Source: JBOGZD01 sp050697155
Lineage (GTDB): Bacteria; Actinomycetota; Thermoleophilia; Solirubrobacterales; 70-9
Assembly: GCA_050697155.1 (NCBI GenBank)
Contig: JBOGZD010000141.1
Location: forward strand, 1-6,390
Direction: 5' to 3'
DNA length: 6,390 bases
Part shown: one piece after another, positions 5,854 through 6,390 of the stretch
Layout: each line of letters opens with the position of its first letter
Position numbering within the stretch: position 1 is the first letter of the stretch
Position numbers and translations under genes: made by a program
The notes under the pieces: model-generated
The model's database searches: none
What the model was told of the DNA's origin: nothing
The model's input: the letters and a program-made list of their open reading frames with translations, nothing else

Positions 5854-6131
5854 CTCGATTCCAAGATCTTACGCTCGGCCTGGGTCGACTCCCAGCCGGT
5901 CACTATCAGCCACGTGGTTGGATCGACGGTGGCCTCGACCACGAGCGTGAGGGTCCGACCGCCGTTCGTGCGGCCGATCAGCAGTCGGCGCTTGCCGCCG
6001 CGCGGATTACGGACGGTCGCGTGGCGGTTGCGCAGGAGCTGCTCCGCCTCCTCCGCCGAGATCCCGCGTGCGCCCAGCTTGTCGAGGGCCATGTCCGTCG
6101 CGAGCAGCACATGGATCGCGTCGCGAGCCAT
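5850..6131 (-). CDS. BrnT/DUF4258-like putative toxin
   Basis: A basic 93-residue protein with the layout of BrnT/DUF4258 small RelE-fold-like proteins: a helix with LDKLGARGISAEEAEQLLRN (17-36), a basic NPRGGKRRLLIG strand (42-53), the GGRTLTLVVEA strand (58-67), and the terminal WLIVTGWESTQAERKIL (74-90), matching the strand followed by A-x-x-E-R-x-I/Y seen in BrnT. Such toxins are ribosome-independent RNases that stop translation. The likely surface residues (Arg48, Arg49, Arg54, Arg59, Glu86, Arg87, Lys88) fit an RNase but are not proof. The ATG at 6131 is the furthest start, since a TAG lies in frame four codons upstream; no strong ribosome-binding site is seen, and ATG 6092 is possible. 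It is first in a two-gene operon with the antitoxin-like gene. The 133 bases upstream to the IS66-like edge contain no convincing gene or promoter. Confidence 0.75.
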   Translation of the reverse strand: MARDAIHVLLATDMALDKLGARGISAEEAEQLLRNRHATVRNPRGGKRRLLIGRTNGGRTLTLVVEATVDPTTWLIVTGWESTQAERKILESR

Positions 6132-6264
6132 GCCGACGGTCTACATGGCGCGTCTGACGGACTCGCACGGGAGCCTCGATCTCGCGGATCCCGGGGCAAC
6201 ACCAAGGCAACGCGATGTCCAGAAACAGCCGCAAATCGAAATCGGCGGGAACACCCCAAAAGAC

Positions 6265-6390
6265 GTAAGCGTTCAGTCGGTCCGCCGGGCGCTGGCCCGG
6301 GGGAAGGCCGGTTGACATAAGCAGGCTCCGCGCCGGGCACGGCGAACCTTGCCGACATGGATCGCGCCGAGGCCGAGGCGATCTACGACT
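6265..6390 (+). mobile_element. Left edge of an IS66-type insertion sequence (partial)
   Basis: GTAAGCG at 6265-6271 resembles the GTAAGC start common to IS66-family terminal repeats, and an IS66-like transposase start follows 92 bases on at 6357. The other end is outside the window, so neither the paired repeat nor the 8-bp target duplication can be checked. A second similar string, ATAAGCAGG, begins at 6317 and could be the true end; TTGACA at 6312-6317 could also be a -35 element, although no good -10 follows. Confidence 0.4.
6357..6390 (+). CDS. IS66-type transposase, first 11 codons (truncated by window end)
   Basis: The ATG at 6357 opens MDRAEAEAIYD, which then runs off the window. This start resembles IS66 transposases of actinobacteria, in which a short A-E-A-I-Y segment precedes a coiled coil and the zinc-binding and DDE domains. 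No clear ribosome-binding site precedes it. Eleven residues give weak support; the element-like sequence upstream adds a little. Confidence 0.45.
   Translation, partial: MDRAEAEAIYD

Noticed and set aside
6007..6318. A minus-strand frame beginning at 6318 before the toxin
   Set aside because: It starts inside the IS66-like edge, overlaps the toxin gene in another frame and becomes Arg/Gly-rich without any recognisable pattern.
6312..6340. TTGACA as a -35 promoter element on the + strand
   Set aside because: No acceptable -10 lies 16-18 bases downstream (GGGCAC and neighbours), so it is only noted within the IS66 edge.
1..6390. CRISPR arrays, tRNA or rRNA genes
   Set aside because: No regularly spaced repeats, cloverleaf with T-loop, or rRNA-like conserved blocks were seen on either strand.

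Overview
The window is very GC-rich, with GTG/TTG starts and protein sequences typical of high-GC Actinomycetota. A soil lineage such as Thermoleophilia or Solirubrobacterales is a guess from flavour only, since no marker gene is present. It reads as an accessory, decaying stretch. Three or four intact genes (an acetyltransferase, a large secreted serine hydrolase and a two-gene toxin-antitoxin-like pair) sit among remnants of four kinds of mobile element and at least two frameshifted genes.

Left part (1-1960). The first 194 bases are the 3' end of a group II intron on the + strand, with a well-formed domain V and a domain VI with a bulged branch-point A. It is followed by a minus-strand GNAT acetyltransferase of the phosphinothricin/arsinothricin (ArsN1) type. 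Upstream of that lies a chimeric transposase wreck on the minus strand: the C-terminal half of an IS256-type (mutator) transposase with three frame breaks, joined at about 1660 to a fragment of an IS3-type integrase core. A 29-bp tandem repeat marks the outer edge of the IS3 piece.

Centre (1962-4500). A complete 789-residue CocE/NonD-type (S15-like) alpha/beta hydrolase with a Sec signal peptide is read on the minus strand. The catalytic residues Ser187, Asp320 and His350 are visible. The core is followed by a jelly-roll region and a C-terminal PPC-like beta domain. A promoter-like TTGACC-N18-TAGGAT lies just before the TTG start, and an inverted repeat follows the stop. A G-quadruplex motif lies upstream of the promoter.

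Right part (4518-6390). Two minus-strand genes appear broken by single-base indels: a small two-helix membrane protein, and a cytosolic protein of unknown function in three pieces. Upstream of them is an intact overlapping pair whose first gene is BrnT/DUF4258-like and whose second looks like a ribbon-helix-helix-type antitoxin. The window ends on the + strand in what looks like the left edge of an IS66-type element, with only the first 11 codons of its transposase.

The genes do not form one pathway. The acetyltransferase and hydrolase are stand-alone metabolic or resistance genes; the toxin-antitoxin pair and element debris mark a region of insertion and loss. I see no convincing undescribed multi-gene system. 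The best candidates for follow-up are the toxin-antitoxin pair, the intron end and the chimeric transposase.
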